Assembly: GCA_034435455.1 (NCBI GenBank)
Contig: DAOTXL010000077.1
Location: forward strand, 1-64,000
Length of the DNA: 64,000 nt
From: DAOTXL01 sp034435455
GTDB lineage: Bacteria > Chloroflexota > Anaerolineae > JAAYZQ01
Direction of reading: 5' to 3'
The first letter of the stretch is position 1, and each line of letters begins with the position of its first letter. A model generated the notes under the pieces. The model ran no database searches. It was not told the DNA's origin and was given only the letters and a program-made list of their open reading frames with translations. Both the position numbers and the translations under genes were made by a program. Shown here in pieces: positions 26,501 to 34,099 of this stretch.

Positions 26501-27769
26501 TCAGGGGTGGCCCTTACCCAGCAGGGGGAGAAAAATCTGACCATGCGGATTCTGCACGCAAGCTTTGCACGTGAAATAGATGTCACGGTTATCCAAGAGG
26601 GGAGAGGGTTCCTCCCAGGCCAGGTACACAGCCTCGTTACCGACTAACAGGTCCAGATTACGGCTCAAACGAGTGGAATTATGGACCTCTTCCGGAGCAA
26701 ACCAGCCTGTTCCATCCCCTGTGCTGTAATACAGGGCAGCTTCGGTAACTTCTCCGTCCATCAGAATGGCTGCACTCCAGGCCAGATGTAAGGTATTGGA
26801 AACATCAGCTCTCAATCCGATGTCGAAGATGCTCTCGTTTGGGACTTGCCTGGTGATTGCTGTATAAGGCGACCAGGTATTGTTTGCCAGCACACGTTCC
26901 CAGACCGCCGATCTCTTTGATTCTGTCGAGTAGGGGCTGTCCGGGTCACACCAGACAAAGTGCAGGCGCCCCTGTTTATCGAAGGCCATGTCAAGATCGG
27001 AAGCTACGCTGGAGGTGTAGGACACATTGTAGGAGGCCGTCCATCCTGAACCGTCGTTGAACAGGTAGTAGGCGTCGTAGAAATAAGGATCATAGCCGAT
27101 CCAGGAGCTGTTGGGCCCATAGGCTGCGGCGTGAAGGTGGTTCTGGTCGTCCACGAGCACCCGAGCCAGGTTGACCCCTAAACTGTAATCCCATGCTGTC
27201 AAGGGGGACCAGGCGCCATCGTGGAATTCCGCATAACGATAACCGCCGTTCCAGACTACGAACAGCAGGACGTGGTCTGATTTTGGGGTAAGGACCAGGC
27301 CATACGCGCCAGGGGTGAACGACGGATTGTGATCCAGAACCTCCTCCGCCTGCCAGGCATTGTCTCGCCACTGGCGGTACATCAGGTCGCTGCCTTCGTC
27401 AGGGGCACCAAGTGCTCGGGCGTAGCGGCGGGTCCAGACCAGGTGCCCCAGGCCATACTGATCAAAGAGCAAGACTGCCCCGCTGTCTGACCAGTCAAAC
27501 TGTGACAGATTTTCGATGGCAGTCCACTCCCCTGTGCCCGGGTCTCTGCGCCTGGTCAGGATCTCCTCATTGCCTGGCCCTTCATCCACCCATACAGCAT
27601 GGAGGGTAAGCGTGGCATCTTGGGCCAACTGAACCGCTTTCGATGTTGCCGGGCTCGACGACAGGTTCTGCGCCGGCGCCCAGCCCGCCGAACCGGTCGC
27701 CACGACCAGGCCATACGCCAATATGACAGGTAACAAAATCCAGGGCAGGACCTTCTGTCCCGATTTCAT
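26501..27769 (-). CDS. Secreted propeller-like protein with C-terminal F-L-P-L motif
   Basis: About 422 residues. I start at the ATG at 27769, which has AAGG upstream; an in-frame GTG lies at 27784. A signal peptide or N-terminal anchor (VLPWILLPVILAYGLVVATG) is followed by repeated blades of about 50 residues with motifs such as LHAVWVDEG, GHLVWTRR, LHFVWCDPD, LHLAWSAA and VYLAWEEP. These resemble sialidase/BNR-type beta-propellers, but no Asp-box or sialidase catalytic set is evident. The chain ends GQIFLPLLGKGHP, like other secreted proteins in this window. No enzymatic function can be claimed. Confidence 0.7.
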   Translation of the reverse strand: MKSGQKVLPWILLPVILAYGLVVATGSAGWAPAQNLSSSPATSKAVQLAQDATLTLHAVWVDEGPGNEEILTRRRDPGTGEWTAIENLSQFDWSDSGAVLLFDQYGLGHLVWTRRYARALGAPDEGSDLMYRQWRDNAWQAEEVLDHNPSFTPGAYGLVLTPKSDHVLLFVVWNGGYRYAEFHDGAWSPLTAWDYSLGVNLARVLVDDQNHLHAAAYGPNSSWIGYDPYFYDAYYLFNDGSGWTASYNVSYTSSVASDLDMAFDKQGRLHFVWCDPDSPYSTESKRSAVWERVLANNTWSPYTAITRQVPNESIFDIGLRADVSNTLHLAWSAAILMDGEVTEAALYYSTGDGTGWFAPEEVHNSTRLSRNLDLLVGNEAVYLAWEEPSPLLDNRDIYFTCKACVQNPHGQIFLPLLGKGHP

Positions 27770-27816
27770 TTTTGGAGCCTTCACGGCTTGCCTGATCTGA
27801 CAACCAGAAAGAAGCG

Positions 27817-27845
27817 AAGGGCCACTGAGACCCCCAGTGGCCCTT
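27817..27845 (-). terminator. Terminator after secreted paralogue 1
   Basis: An 11-bp perfect stem (27817-27827 with 27835-27845), loop of 7 nt, begins 28 nt after the stop at 27873 and is followed on the minus strand by the T-rich CGCTTCTTTCT. Confidence 0.75.
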
Positions 27846-27872
27846 CCAGAGACAGTTCGTCAGTCGTTTGGT

Positions 27873-29366
27873 TTAATAATTGAAGCCGTTGTACACCTGG
27901 CCGACGTCGCCGATGTTGCCCAACTCGTAGCCGCGCTCGTTGACGATAGCGCTGAGCTTCATGCCCGCAGTACCAACGACCGTGACACTACCAGTCCAGC
28001 GGTCAGGATAGGAGGCCGAGACACTACCGCAGGAACTGGTGTTGCAGCCGGTCAGAGTCTGGGCCGGGCAGGTCGGATCGGCGGCGCAGCCGGGCGGCCA
28101 CTGGAACAGATTCACGCTCGCGCCAGCGCCCAGGGTGTAACCGGTGATGTCAAAGTCGATGCTGCCGGTGCCAGGTGTGCCAATAAAGTGGATGTCAACC
28201 GTGCCGGCCGCGCCGTCGTTCTTGACGGCAAAACCGGTGCTCACCCCCCAGTAGTTGCGGGCTACAAAGGGCAGGCTCAGGTTAGCCGTCGTGCCATCGG
28301 CGTAGATGCCGCTGTAGGTCATGGCCACTGCGCCAGGAAAGTCGCGCTGACTGACAATGGACGTCCCGCTGCCGGTGGTAAAGTCCACCGTGCCGTAATA
28401 CAGAACATTGTTGCTCAGAGCTGTCAGGTCCTTGACGAACAGGGCTTTCGATTCCCACTGGTTCAGGGTAAAGGGCTCGGTGTGGACCAGGGTGCTATCC
28501 GGCGCGTAGATCAGGATGTTGCCAGCAGTACCGTCCTGCGAGGCGATCACTTGAATGCCGGTCCAGTAATTGTAATAGTTCTTCATCAGGCCAGGCAGGC
28601 TGCTAGCCGCGTCGGCCGGGATCTTGTCGACTGCCACAGCGTCAAAGGTGAGCAAAGCACCAGGGACGTTGCCACCCGCGGGCTTCTGATTGATCGTACC
28701 AGCCAGCGGCGCACCGTCCTGCGAGGTGGCAATGGCCACACCCATCCAGTTGGCCGGCAGATCGGTGTCGGTCGCCATGTCATAGTAGTAGGACGAGTAG
28801 GCCTTGATCGTGACATTGCTGAGGGTCTTACCCAGGGTGCTGGGCGGAACACCGTTCACCGAGCCATAGAACTCGATATCTACCACCGTATCCGTCGCCC
28901 CGGCGTTCTGGATGGCAAAGTCGCCGGTAAAGCCATAGACGTTGGAGCTAAAGATACCGGGCAGGATCAACGGATTGCCGACCCTGGAATCTGGGGTGCC
29001 GACGTAGGCACCCGAGGCATAGTTAGGAAGCGGCTCAGCGATATTAGCAATCACGGCAATCGGGCCAGTCGACTCGATCACCACCGAGCCTTGCCAGCTC
29101 GTGAGGCTTCCATCGTTGCCGATGCAGTCCGAGGTGGGGCTGCCCGCACCCTGGTAGAAGGCTTTAGAACCACCAACCGGAATATTGTGCGGTCCTTCCT
29201 GGCATTGCACTGTGCCGTTCAGGTTGTAGTAGTAGACGGTGACGTCCACAGCCGCAGTGTCCAGGTTCTGGATCTGGAAGCCGGTGGTCCGGGGGCCACC
29301 AGCCATGGCCACACTGACCAGGCTGACTACGAGTACCAGTGCGATTAGAACGCTAACCTTTTTCAT
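27873..29366 (-). CDS. Secreted repeat protein, tandem paralogue 1
   Basis: 497 residues from the ATG at 29366 with GGAGG upstream. A signal peptide (MKKVSVLIALVLVVSLVSVA, cleavage probably after AMA) precedes a mature chain starting GGPRTTGFQIQNLD. The chain has about four Ig-like beta-sandwich units, each opening with a phrase like FQIQNLD, FAIQNAGATD or FAVKNDGAAG followed by V-x-I-x-F-x-G and later a G-S-V-x-I/V strand. Six or more cysteines suggest disulfides. The C-terminus is VGQVYNGFNY. It is a paralogue of the next gene upstream (about 60 percent identical by eye). Its own strong promoter and terminator suggest abundant expression, for instance as a cell-envelope or sheath component. 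I know no functional family. Confidence 0.75.
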   Translation of the reverse strand: MKKVSVLIALVLVVSLVSVAMAGGPRTTGFQIQNLDTAAVDVTVYYYNLNGTVQCQEGPHNIPVGGSKAFYQGAGSPTSDCIGNDGSLTSWQGSVVIESTGPIAVIANIAEPLPNYASGAYVGTPDSRVGNPLILPGIFSSNVYGFTGDFAIQNAGATDTVVDIEFYGSVNGVPPSTLGKTLSNVTIKAYSSYYYDMATDTDLPANWMGVAIATSQDGAPLAGTINQKPAGGNVPGALLTFDAVAVDKIPADAASSLPGLMKNYYNYWTGIQVIASQDGTAGNILIYAPDSTLVHTEPFTLNQWESKALFVKDLTALSNNVLYYGTVDFTTGSGTSIVSQRDFPGAVAMTYSGIYADGTTANLSLPFVARNYWGVSTGFAVKNDGAAGTVDIHFIGTPGTGSIDFDITGYTLGAGASVNLFQWPPGCAADPTCPAQTLTGCNTSSCGSVSASYPDRWTGSVTVVGTAGMKLSAIVNERGYELGNIGDVGQVYNGFNY

Positions 29367-29510
29367 TTCGAAACGCTCCTCCCAAGATTGTTAGTTTGAT
29401 GAACAGAATTCCTACGTCTGGATCTTCATCACACAATACTGAACTGATATGGTCTTCCTCCTTTCATTGGCTCAAATTGAGCAGTCACAACATTACAATT
29501 CACAGTCTCT

Positions 29511-29539
29511 AGTATACGAGGAGGGAACTAGAAAGTCAA
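29511..29539 (-). promoter_or_regulatory. Promoter of secreted paralogue 1
   Basis: Minus strand: TTGACT (29534-29539), 17-nt spacer, TATACT (29511-29516). Both boxes and the spacer length are identical to those upstream of paralogue 2. Confidence 0.8.
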
Positions 29540-29591
29540 TAACCCGTTTGGAGTGTTTTGGCCGCTGTGCTATAGTTTGGGGAGAAAAAGC

Positions 29592-29609
29592 ATAACCCAT
29601 ATGGGTTAT
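29592..29609. promoter_or_regulatory. 18-bp perfect palindrome, possible operator
   Basis: ATAACCCATATGGGTTAT reads the same on both strands. It lies about 53 bp upstream of the -35 box of paralogue 1, a position suited to a dimeric activator. No similar site was noticed upstream of paralogue 2. Confidence 0.45.
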
Positions 29610-29662
29610 CAGGGGGGGAGAGAGGTAAATAAGAGCCCATCCGAGAAACTGGGCGGGACGTC

Positions 29663-29696
29663 ATCCTGCCGCAGGTTCTAGAACCTGCGGCAGGAT
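29663..29696. repeat. 34-bp perfect palindrome
   Basis: A perfect inverted repeat with centre TCTAGA between 29679 and 29680 and arms containing CCTGCCGCAGGTTC. With no loop it would form a cruciform or a near-complete hairpin. It sits between the paralogue 2 terminator and the paralogue 1 promoter. Confidence 0.8.
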
Positions 29697-29707
29697 TTGA
29701 AGGTGAG

Positions 29708-29742
29708 GGCTGGAGCTGGCGACTTTGCCGCCAGCCCCAGCC
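29708..29742 (-). terminator. Terminator-like hairpin after secreted paralogue 2
   Basis: A 14-bp stem (29708-29721 with 29729-29742, one G-U pair in the RNA) with a 7-nt loop, about 70 nt downstream of the stop at 29813. No strong U-tract follows, but the stem is very stable. Confidence 0.55.
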
Positions 29743-29812
29743 TCTCCTAATAAGGGCTATCACACCTGCCAGTAACTCTCTTTGAGACCGGGAGGATATG
29801 AGCAAGGGCAGT

Positions 29813-31312
29813 CTAATAATTGAAGGCGTTGTAGACCAGGCCCAGATCCCCGTTGACCGGTACCTCGTAGCCGCGCTCGTTGACGATAGAGCTGAGCGCC
29901 ATACCTGCGCTGCCTTCCACCCGTACACTGCCGGTCCATTTCTCAGTGTAGGCAGCAGGATAGCTGCCGCAGCTCGCAGTCGTGCAGCCAGCGATATTGG
30001 GATGGACGGCGGCGCAGACTGGATCGACAGCACAGCCTGGCGGCCACTGAAACAGGTTCAGCGATTCCCCTGTGCCAAGCGCATAGCCGATGATCTGAAA
30101 GTCTCCACTGCCAGTCCCAGGGGTGCCCTCGAAGTAGATATTAATGGTGCCGGCCGCACCGTCGTTCTTGACGGCAAAGCCGGTGCTCACCCCCCAAAAA
30201 TTGCGAGCGACGAAGGGCAGACTGAGATTGGCGGTTGTACTCTCGGCAAAGATGCCACTGTAACCCAGGCCCGATGTGCCGGGAAAGTCCCGCTGGCTAC
30301 CGATGGCTGCGCCCTTGCCCGACATGAACTCCACAGTGCCATAGTAGAGCACATCGTCCGACAGGCCTGGTAATTCACTGACAAACAAGGCTTTCGATTC
30401 CCACTGATCCAGGTCGAAGGGCTCGGTATGCATCAGCACACCGCCGGGCGCATAGATCTTGATGTTGCCGGTGGTATTGTTCTCCGTGGCGATGACCTGG
30501 ACACCGGTCCAGTAGTTGTAGTAATCCTTCATCAAGCCTGGCAGGCTGCTATTGGCATTGGCCGGGATCTTGTCCGCTGCCACGGCATCAAAGGTGAACA
30601 GGGCGCCGGCCACGCCACCTGCTGGCCGTTGGTTCACTGTGCCCGCCAGCGGCGCACCGTTCCGTGGGATGACGACGGCTACGCCAATCCAGTTCACCGG
30701 CAGGTCGGTATCAATCTCCATGTCATAGTAAAAGGAAGCGTTTTTCTCGATCACCTGACCGGTGATCTCTTTTGTCGTGCAGTCACTGGGCGGAACCCCG
30801 TCCACTGAGCCGCAGAACATGATGTCTACAGTGGTGCTCACGCCCCCCGCGTTCTGGATCACAAAATCGGAGGTGAAGCCATAGGTGTGAGAACTGAGCA
30901 ACCCAGGCAGGATCAGTGGCTGGCCGACCCGGATATCCGGCGTGCCGTTGTAGGCACCAGCGGCGTACTCTGTCTCCTCGCGGAGGTTGGCGATCACTGC
31001 CAGTGGCTGGTCGGTTTCGATCACTGCTGAACCCAGCCAGGAGACAAGGCTTGTGTCTCTGCCAATGCAATCGGCGATGGGACTGGTCTCCCACCCCTGG
31101 AAGAATGACTTGGAGCCACCGACGGGGATGCTATGTGGCCCTTCCGTGCACTGAAGTGAGCCGTCGGTATTGTAGTAATAGATAGTCACCTCAGCCGGTC
31201 CGGTACCTAAATTCTGGATCTGGAAGCCGGTGTTGCGTGGGCCAGCGGCCAGAGCTACGCTCGCCAGACAGATGATCAGCACACAAACGATCATAAATCC
31301 AGCCTTTTTCAT
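29813..31312 (-). CDS. Secreted repeat protein, tandem paralogue 2
   Basis: 499 residues from the ATG at 31312, preceded by AGGAGGATAGG. A signal peptide (MKKAGFMIVCVLIICLASVA) precedes a mature start GPRNTGFQIQNLG that aligns along its whole length with paralogue 1; both keep QWESKALFV and VLYYGTV near the middle, and NPL/QPLILPG and NFWGVSTGFAVKNDG. The C-terminus is LGLVYNAFNY. Sequence drift spread evenly over the gene indicates an old duplication with both copies kept. Predicted location is extracellular or envelope; function unknown. Confidence 0.75.
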   Translation of the reverse strand: MKKAGFMIVCVLIICLASVALAAGPRNTGFQIQNLGTGPAEVTIYYYNTDGSLQCTEGPHSIPVGGSKSFFQGWETSPIADCIGRDTSLVSWLGSAVIETDQPLAVIANLREETEYAAGAYNGTPDIRVGQPLILPGLLSSHTYGFTSDFVIQNAGGVSTTVDIMFCGSVDGVPPSDCTTKEITGQVIEKNASFYYDMEIDTDLPVNWIGVAVVIPRNGAPLAGTVNQRPAGGVAGALFTFDAVAADKIPANANSSLPGLMKDYYNYWTGVQVIATENNTTGNIKIYAPGGVLMHTEPFDLDQWESKALFVSELPGLSDDVLYYGTVEFMSGKGAAIGSQRDFPGTSGLGYSGIFAESTTANLSLPFVARNFWGVSTGFAVKNDGAAGTINIYFEGTPGTGSGDFQIIGYALGTGESLNLFQWPPGCAVDPVCAAVHPNIAGCTTASCGSYPAAYTEKWTGSVRVEGSAGMALSSIVNERGYEVPVNGDLGLVYNAFNY

Positions 31313-31442
31313 CCTATCCTCCTATTTCATACGATATTCCAAAAATTCGCCGTTTAATGACGGCCCTCCTCCCCAGCCTCGGTGATGATGGCGTAGTAGT
31401 GTACCAAACAGTGAGTAACTGACAGGAATTACGCAATAGACA

Positions 31443-31532
31443 GCATTCTCACCACAAAGACACGAAGGCAAAGATTTCCTGGTGATCCTTTGTGTCCTGG
31501 TGCCTTTGTGGTAAGCCTGCCGGGTCAACTGC
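31443..31532 (-). repeat. Interspersed hairpin repeat, copy B
   Basis: A 90-bp unit, reverse-oriented relative to copy A at 7823-7914 and similar to it along its length. It shares GCAGTTGACCCGGCAGG at one end and G-AATGC at the other, with the ACCACAAAGG/TTGTGGT arms between. It sits in the 5' leader of paralogue 2. Confidence 0.75.
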
Positions 31533-31657
31533 ACGACTCCTGACACTTGAGCCAACAAGGTTGGTCGCAGATTGGCTAAGAGTTTCTACAGCGCAAGGCC
31601 GTAACGAAACGATCTGCCTCTCAGGAGTAGCTCGATGGTCAGTCAGTGTCAGAAACA

Positions 31658-31686
31658 AGTATATACAATCGGGGCAGTAGAGTCAA
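31658..31686 (-). promoter_or_regulatory. Promoter of secreted paralogue 2
   Basis: Minus strand: TTGACT (31681-31686), 17-nt spacer, TATACT (31658-31663), the same boxes as paralogue 1. Confidence 0.8.
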
Positions 31687-31722
31687 TCATCCCTTGGGAG
31701 TATTTGGGGGCTGATTTGCCGG

Positions 31723-32667
31723 CTACAACAGGAGGAAAAGGGTCAGGCCGATCAGTTCAGCGGTTAACAACCACAGCCGCGAGGCCAGCGCCGCCACGGC
31801 GCCCACCGGTCCAGGCAACAACCAACTGAGCATCAAGGCCAGTGTGGCTTCACGCACGCCCAGGCCGCTGGGCGCCAGCAGCGCCAGGAAACCGATGGTG
31901 TGAGCCAGGTTGACCATGCCAACCAGCACCGGCCACAGGTAGAACGGCACCGGGTAGAGAGCACGCACGAAAAAAAAGAAGGCGCTGCCGCCGACAATGG
32001 CTCCAGCGACGTAACCGGCCAACACGGCCAACAGCCAGCGCGGCTGAAGGTCTGGCGGCGGCAGGTCTGTTTTGCCCTGCAAGCGCGCCACCCAGCCCAT
32101 CATCCGCCGCAGGACGGCCGGATGGAGCAGTAGCAGCCCAACCGGCAGCACCAGCAGCGCCCAGTAAAACGGCGCGGCCTGGGCCAGCCAGAAGGGCAAG
32201 GATAGCAGGAATACCAGCACCTGGGCCAGCAAGCTCAAGACCGTCTCCAGCACCAACCCCAGAGCGGTCTGTCTGGGCGGCACACCCTGTCCGGCAAAAA
32301 GATAGATGCGGCTGAAATAGTTCCACACGCTGCCAGGCAGATAGCGGCTGAGCTGCGAGGTGTACCACAGCCGCACCGAGATGCGCCAGCCCATCTCGGC
32401 GCGGAGCACATCCTGCACGATGCGCCACCAGAAAAAAGCGGGGAAAAAGAAGGTGGGCACGATGAGGGCCAGCGATAGGGCCAGGTAGACAGGATCGAAG
32501 GTAAACTGATGGGCCGCCACCTGTTGCCAGTGGACGTACAGGTAGCGAACCAGGCAGGCCAGCAGCAGTAGACTGAACAGGTAGCCGATGAGCGAGCGAT
32601 GTTTCCTGATCCGGCTCAGGACAGCATGGGCGTGGGTCGCCAGCCCAAGGCGTTCGAGCCAGGTCAT
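31723..32667 (-). CDS. YbhN/UPF0104-family membrane protein (flippase-like)
   Basis: 314 residues from the ATG at 32667, whose ATGA overlaps the stop of the upstream methyltransferase gene. About eight hydrophobic helices, the first at about 28-46 (LIGYLFSLLLLACLVRYLYV). The motif SRYLPGSVWNYFSR is the hallmark of the LPG-synthase/YbhN transmembrane family. Members move lipids or lipid-linked substrates or synthesise lysyl-phosphatidylglycerol; without the catalytic C-terminal domain of MprF, a transport-like role is more likely. It is the last gene of the glycan operon, suggesting a lipid-linked glycan partner. Confidence 0.85.
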   Translation of the reverse strand: MTWLERLGLATHAHAVLSRIRKHRSLIGYLFSLLLLACLVRYLYVHWQQVAAHQFTFDPVYLALSLALIVPTFFFPAFFWWRIVQDVLRAEMGWRISVRLWYTSQLSRYLPGSVWNYFSRIYLFAGQGVPPRQTALGLVLETVLSLLAQVLVFLLSLPFWLAQAAPFYWALLVLPVGLLLLHPAVLRRMMGWVARLQGKTDLPPPDLQPRWLLAVLAGYVAGAIVGGSAFFFFVRALYPVPFYLWPVLVGMVNLAHTIGFLALLAPSGLGVREATLALMLSWLLPGPVGAVAALASRLWLLTAELIGLTLFLLL

Positions 32668-33461
32668 GTTCGCCCACCTGCCGGCCAGGCCAGGGCGAAC
32701 AGGTCGTTGCATAGCATCCACTTGAAGGGGTAGAGGGCACACAGCCAATCCGCAATGGCACCCAGGCGGCCGTGCTGCCCGGCGTAGGGTTGCACGTTGG
32801 TTGCCCAAACCCGTGCCCGGAACCCGGCCCGGCGCAGGCTGGCCCGCAGGCTGAGCACATCCTGCTCGTTGACGTGCATGGCGGTGTGGTACGTGAATCG
32901 TTCGCGCGGATTGGCCGGGAGCTTCTGGCCGTTCAGCCGTTGCAGCAGCCGGTACAGCGGATAGCCAAAGCGATAATACCAGCGGTTGGGCATAGTGTGG
33001 ATCAACAACCGCCCGTCTGGCTTGAGCACACGCCGGGCCTCGGCCAGGGCGCAGTTCAGCTCCCAGGGATGCAGGTGCTCCACCAGGTCGAGCATCAGCA
33101 CCCGGTCGAAGCGAGCAGTGGCATAGGGCAGGGCTTTGGCCTCACCACGTTGGATGTGGACTACATCGCCCAGGCCATTGGTAATGGCCGCCTGGCGGGC
33201 AATGCTTACCGCCGCCGCCGAAAAATCGAGCCCCCAGGCACGCACCCCTCGTCCCGCGCCCCAGACCAGCACCTCGCCCCGGCCGCAGCCCAGGTCGAGC
33301 ACCGTCTGATCAGGATGCACGTTAGCCAGATCCCAGGCAGCCTGCAACCGGGCCGAGATACCGGCGCCAGCCGAGGCTGTGAACTCGTCATACCCCTCGC
33401 AGGTTTCAAAATAGGCCGCGTCGTACAGCGTCGAGGGGACTGGCTGTGGCTCGCCCTTCAA
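32664..33461 (-). CDS. SAM-dependent methyltransferase in glycan operon
   Basis: 265 residues from a TTG at 33461 that overlaps the acyltransferase stop (TTGA). The SAM motif is VLDLGCGRGEVLVWG, followed by GLDFSAAAVSIARQ and RFDRVLMLDLVEHLHPWE, which is a class I Methyltransf_11/25 pattern. The C-terminal third (PNRWYYRFGYPLYRLLQRL) is basic and partly hydrophobic, suggesting contact with a membrane or lipid-linked substrate. The position points to methylation of a sugar in the glycan made by this operon. Confidence 0.85.
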   Translation of the reverse strand: MKGEPQPVPSTLYDAAYFETCEGYDEFTASAGAGISARLQAAWDLANVHPDQTVLDLGCGRGEVLVWGAGRGVRAWGLDFSAAAVSIARQAAITNGLGDVVHIQRGEAKALPYATARFDRVLMLDLVEHLHPWELNCALAEARRVLKPDGRLLIHTMPNRWYYRFGYPLYRLLQRLNGQKLPANPRERFTYHTAMHVNEQDVLSLRASLRRAGFRARVWATNVQPYAGQHGRLGAIADWLCALYPFKWMLCNDLFALAWPAGGRT

Positions 33462-34063
33462 CTGGCGTCTCCGTGGGGATCACTTTCCTTCAGGAATTGC
33501 TGGAGCGAGGCCCGCGCCCCCGACCACTCGATGCGGTGCCCTTCCCAGTCGGGAAAATGCCAGTAGCGGGTGCGGCCGTCGTTCCGGGCCAGGTCACGCT
33601 CCATGCGCGCCAGGTAACGCTCCCGCAGCTCCTCCACTGTCATGACCACGCGGGCCGGTACGCCCATGACGACGGTGCCCGGCGGCACGTCCTTGGTCAC
33701 CAACGAGCAGGCACCCACCAGCGCCCCGGCGCCAACCGTCACGCCGCAGAGAATGGTCGAGCGGTGGCCGATGACGCAGCCCTCCTTCAGCGTCACCTTG
33801 GAGAAACGCACCGGCACGCCGTGGCCGGGACTGGCCAGCATCACCGAGGCGTCGTGCAGGATGATGTGCGTCTGCTCGCCGATCTGCACCCGGTCCTCGA
33901 TCTCCAGATAGCGGGCGAATTTGCGCTCGATGGTCACCCGGTCGCCGACCCACACCTGCCGGCCGATTTTGGCCCCGCGCCAGCGCAGGGGCGCTAACCG
34001 TAGGGCCATCTTGAGGCGCAGCCAGAGAGCACGCAAGGAATAGAGAATCCGTTTCATCGTCAT
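33458..34063 (-). CDS. Left-handed beta-helix acyltransferase
   Basis: 201 residues from the ATG at 34063 (MTMKRILYSLRALW; an alternative Met is two codons later). Hexapeptide repeats occupy about 35-140 (IGRQVWVGDRVTIERK, VQIGEQTHIILHDAS, GCVIGHRSTILCGVTVGAGA), with the typical ending SLVTKDVPPGTVVMGVPAR. The catalytic His is probably in GHRST. The family O-acetylates or N-acetylates sugars using acetyl-CoA. Coupled to the downstream methyltransferase by a 4-bp overlap, it is likely a glycan decoration enzyme. Confidence 0.88.
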   Translation of the reverse strand: MTMKRILYSLRALWLRLKMALRLAPLRWRGAKIGRQVWVGDRVTIERKFARYLEIEDRVQIGEQTHIILHDASVMLASPGHGVPVRFSKVTLKEGCVIGHRSTILCGVTVGAGALVGACSLVTKDVPPGTVVMGVPARVVMTVEELRERYLARMERDLARNDGRTRYWHFPDWEGHRIEWSGARASLQQFLKESDPHGDAS

Positions 34064-34099
34064 TTACCTCGTCGTGGTGGGGCAAGTTGGCAACCTGCC

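Larger units (their letters stand above)
29367..29812. other. Intergenic region between the two secreted paralogues
   Basis: This 446-bp gap holds, in minus-strand order, a terminator-like hairpin for paralogue 2 (29742-29708), a 34-bp perfect palindrome (29696-29663), an 18-bp perfect palindrome (29609-29592) and the promoter of paralogue 1 (29539-29511) with a leader of about 140 nt. No gene is seen. Confidence 0.75.
31313..31722. other. Intergenic region upstream of paralogue 2
   Basis: This 410-bp gap holds the paralogue 2 promoter (31658-31686), a leader of about 340 nt, and interspersed repeat copy B (31443-31532) inside that leader. No gene is evident. Confidence 0.7.
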
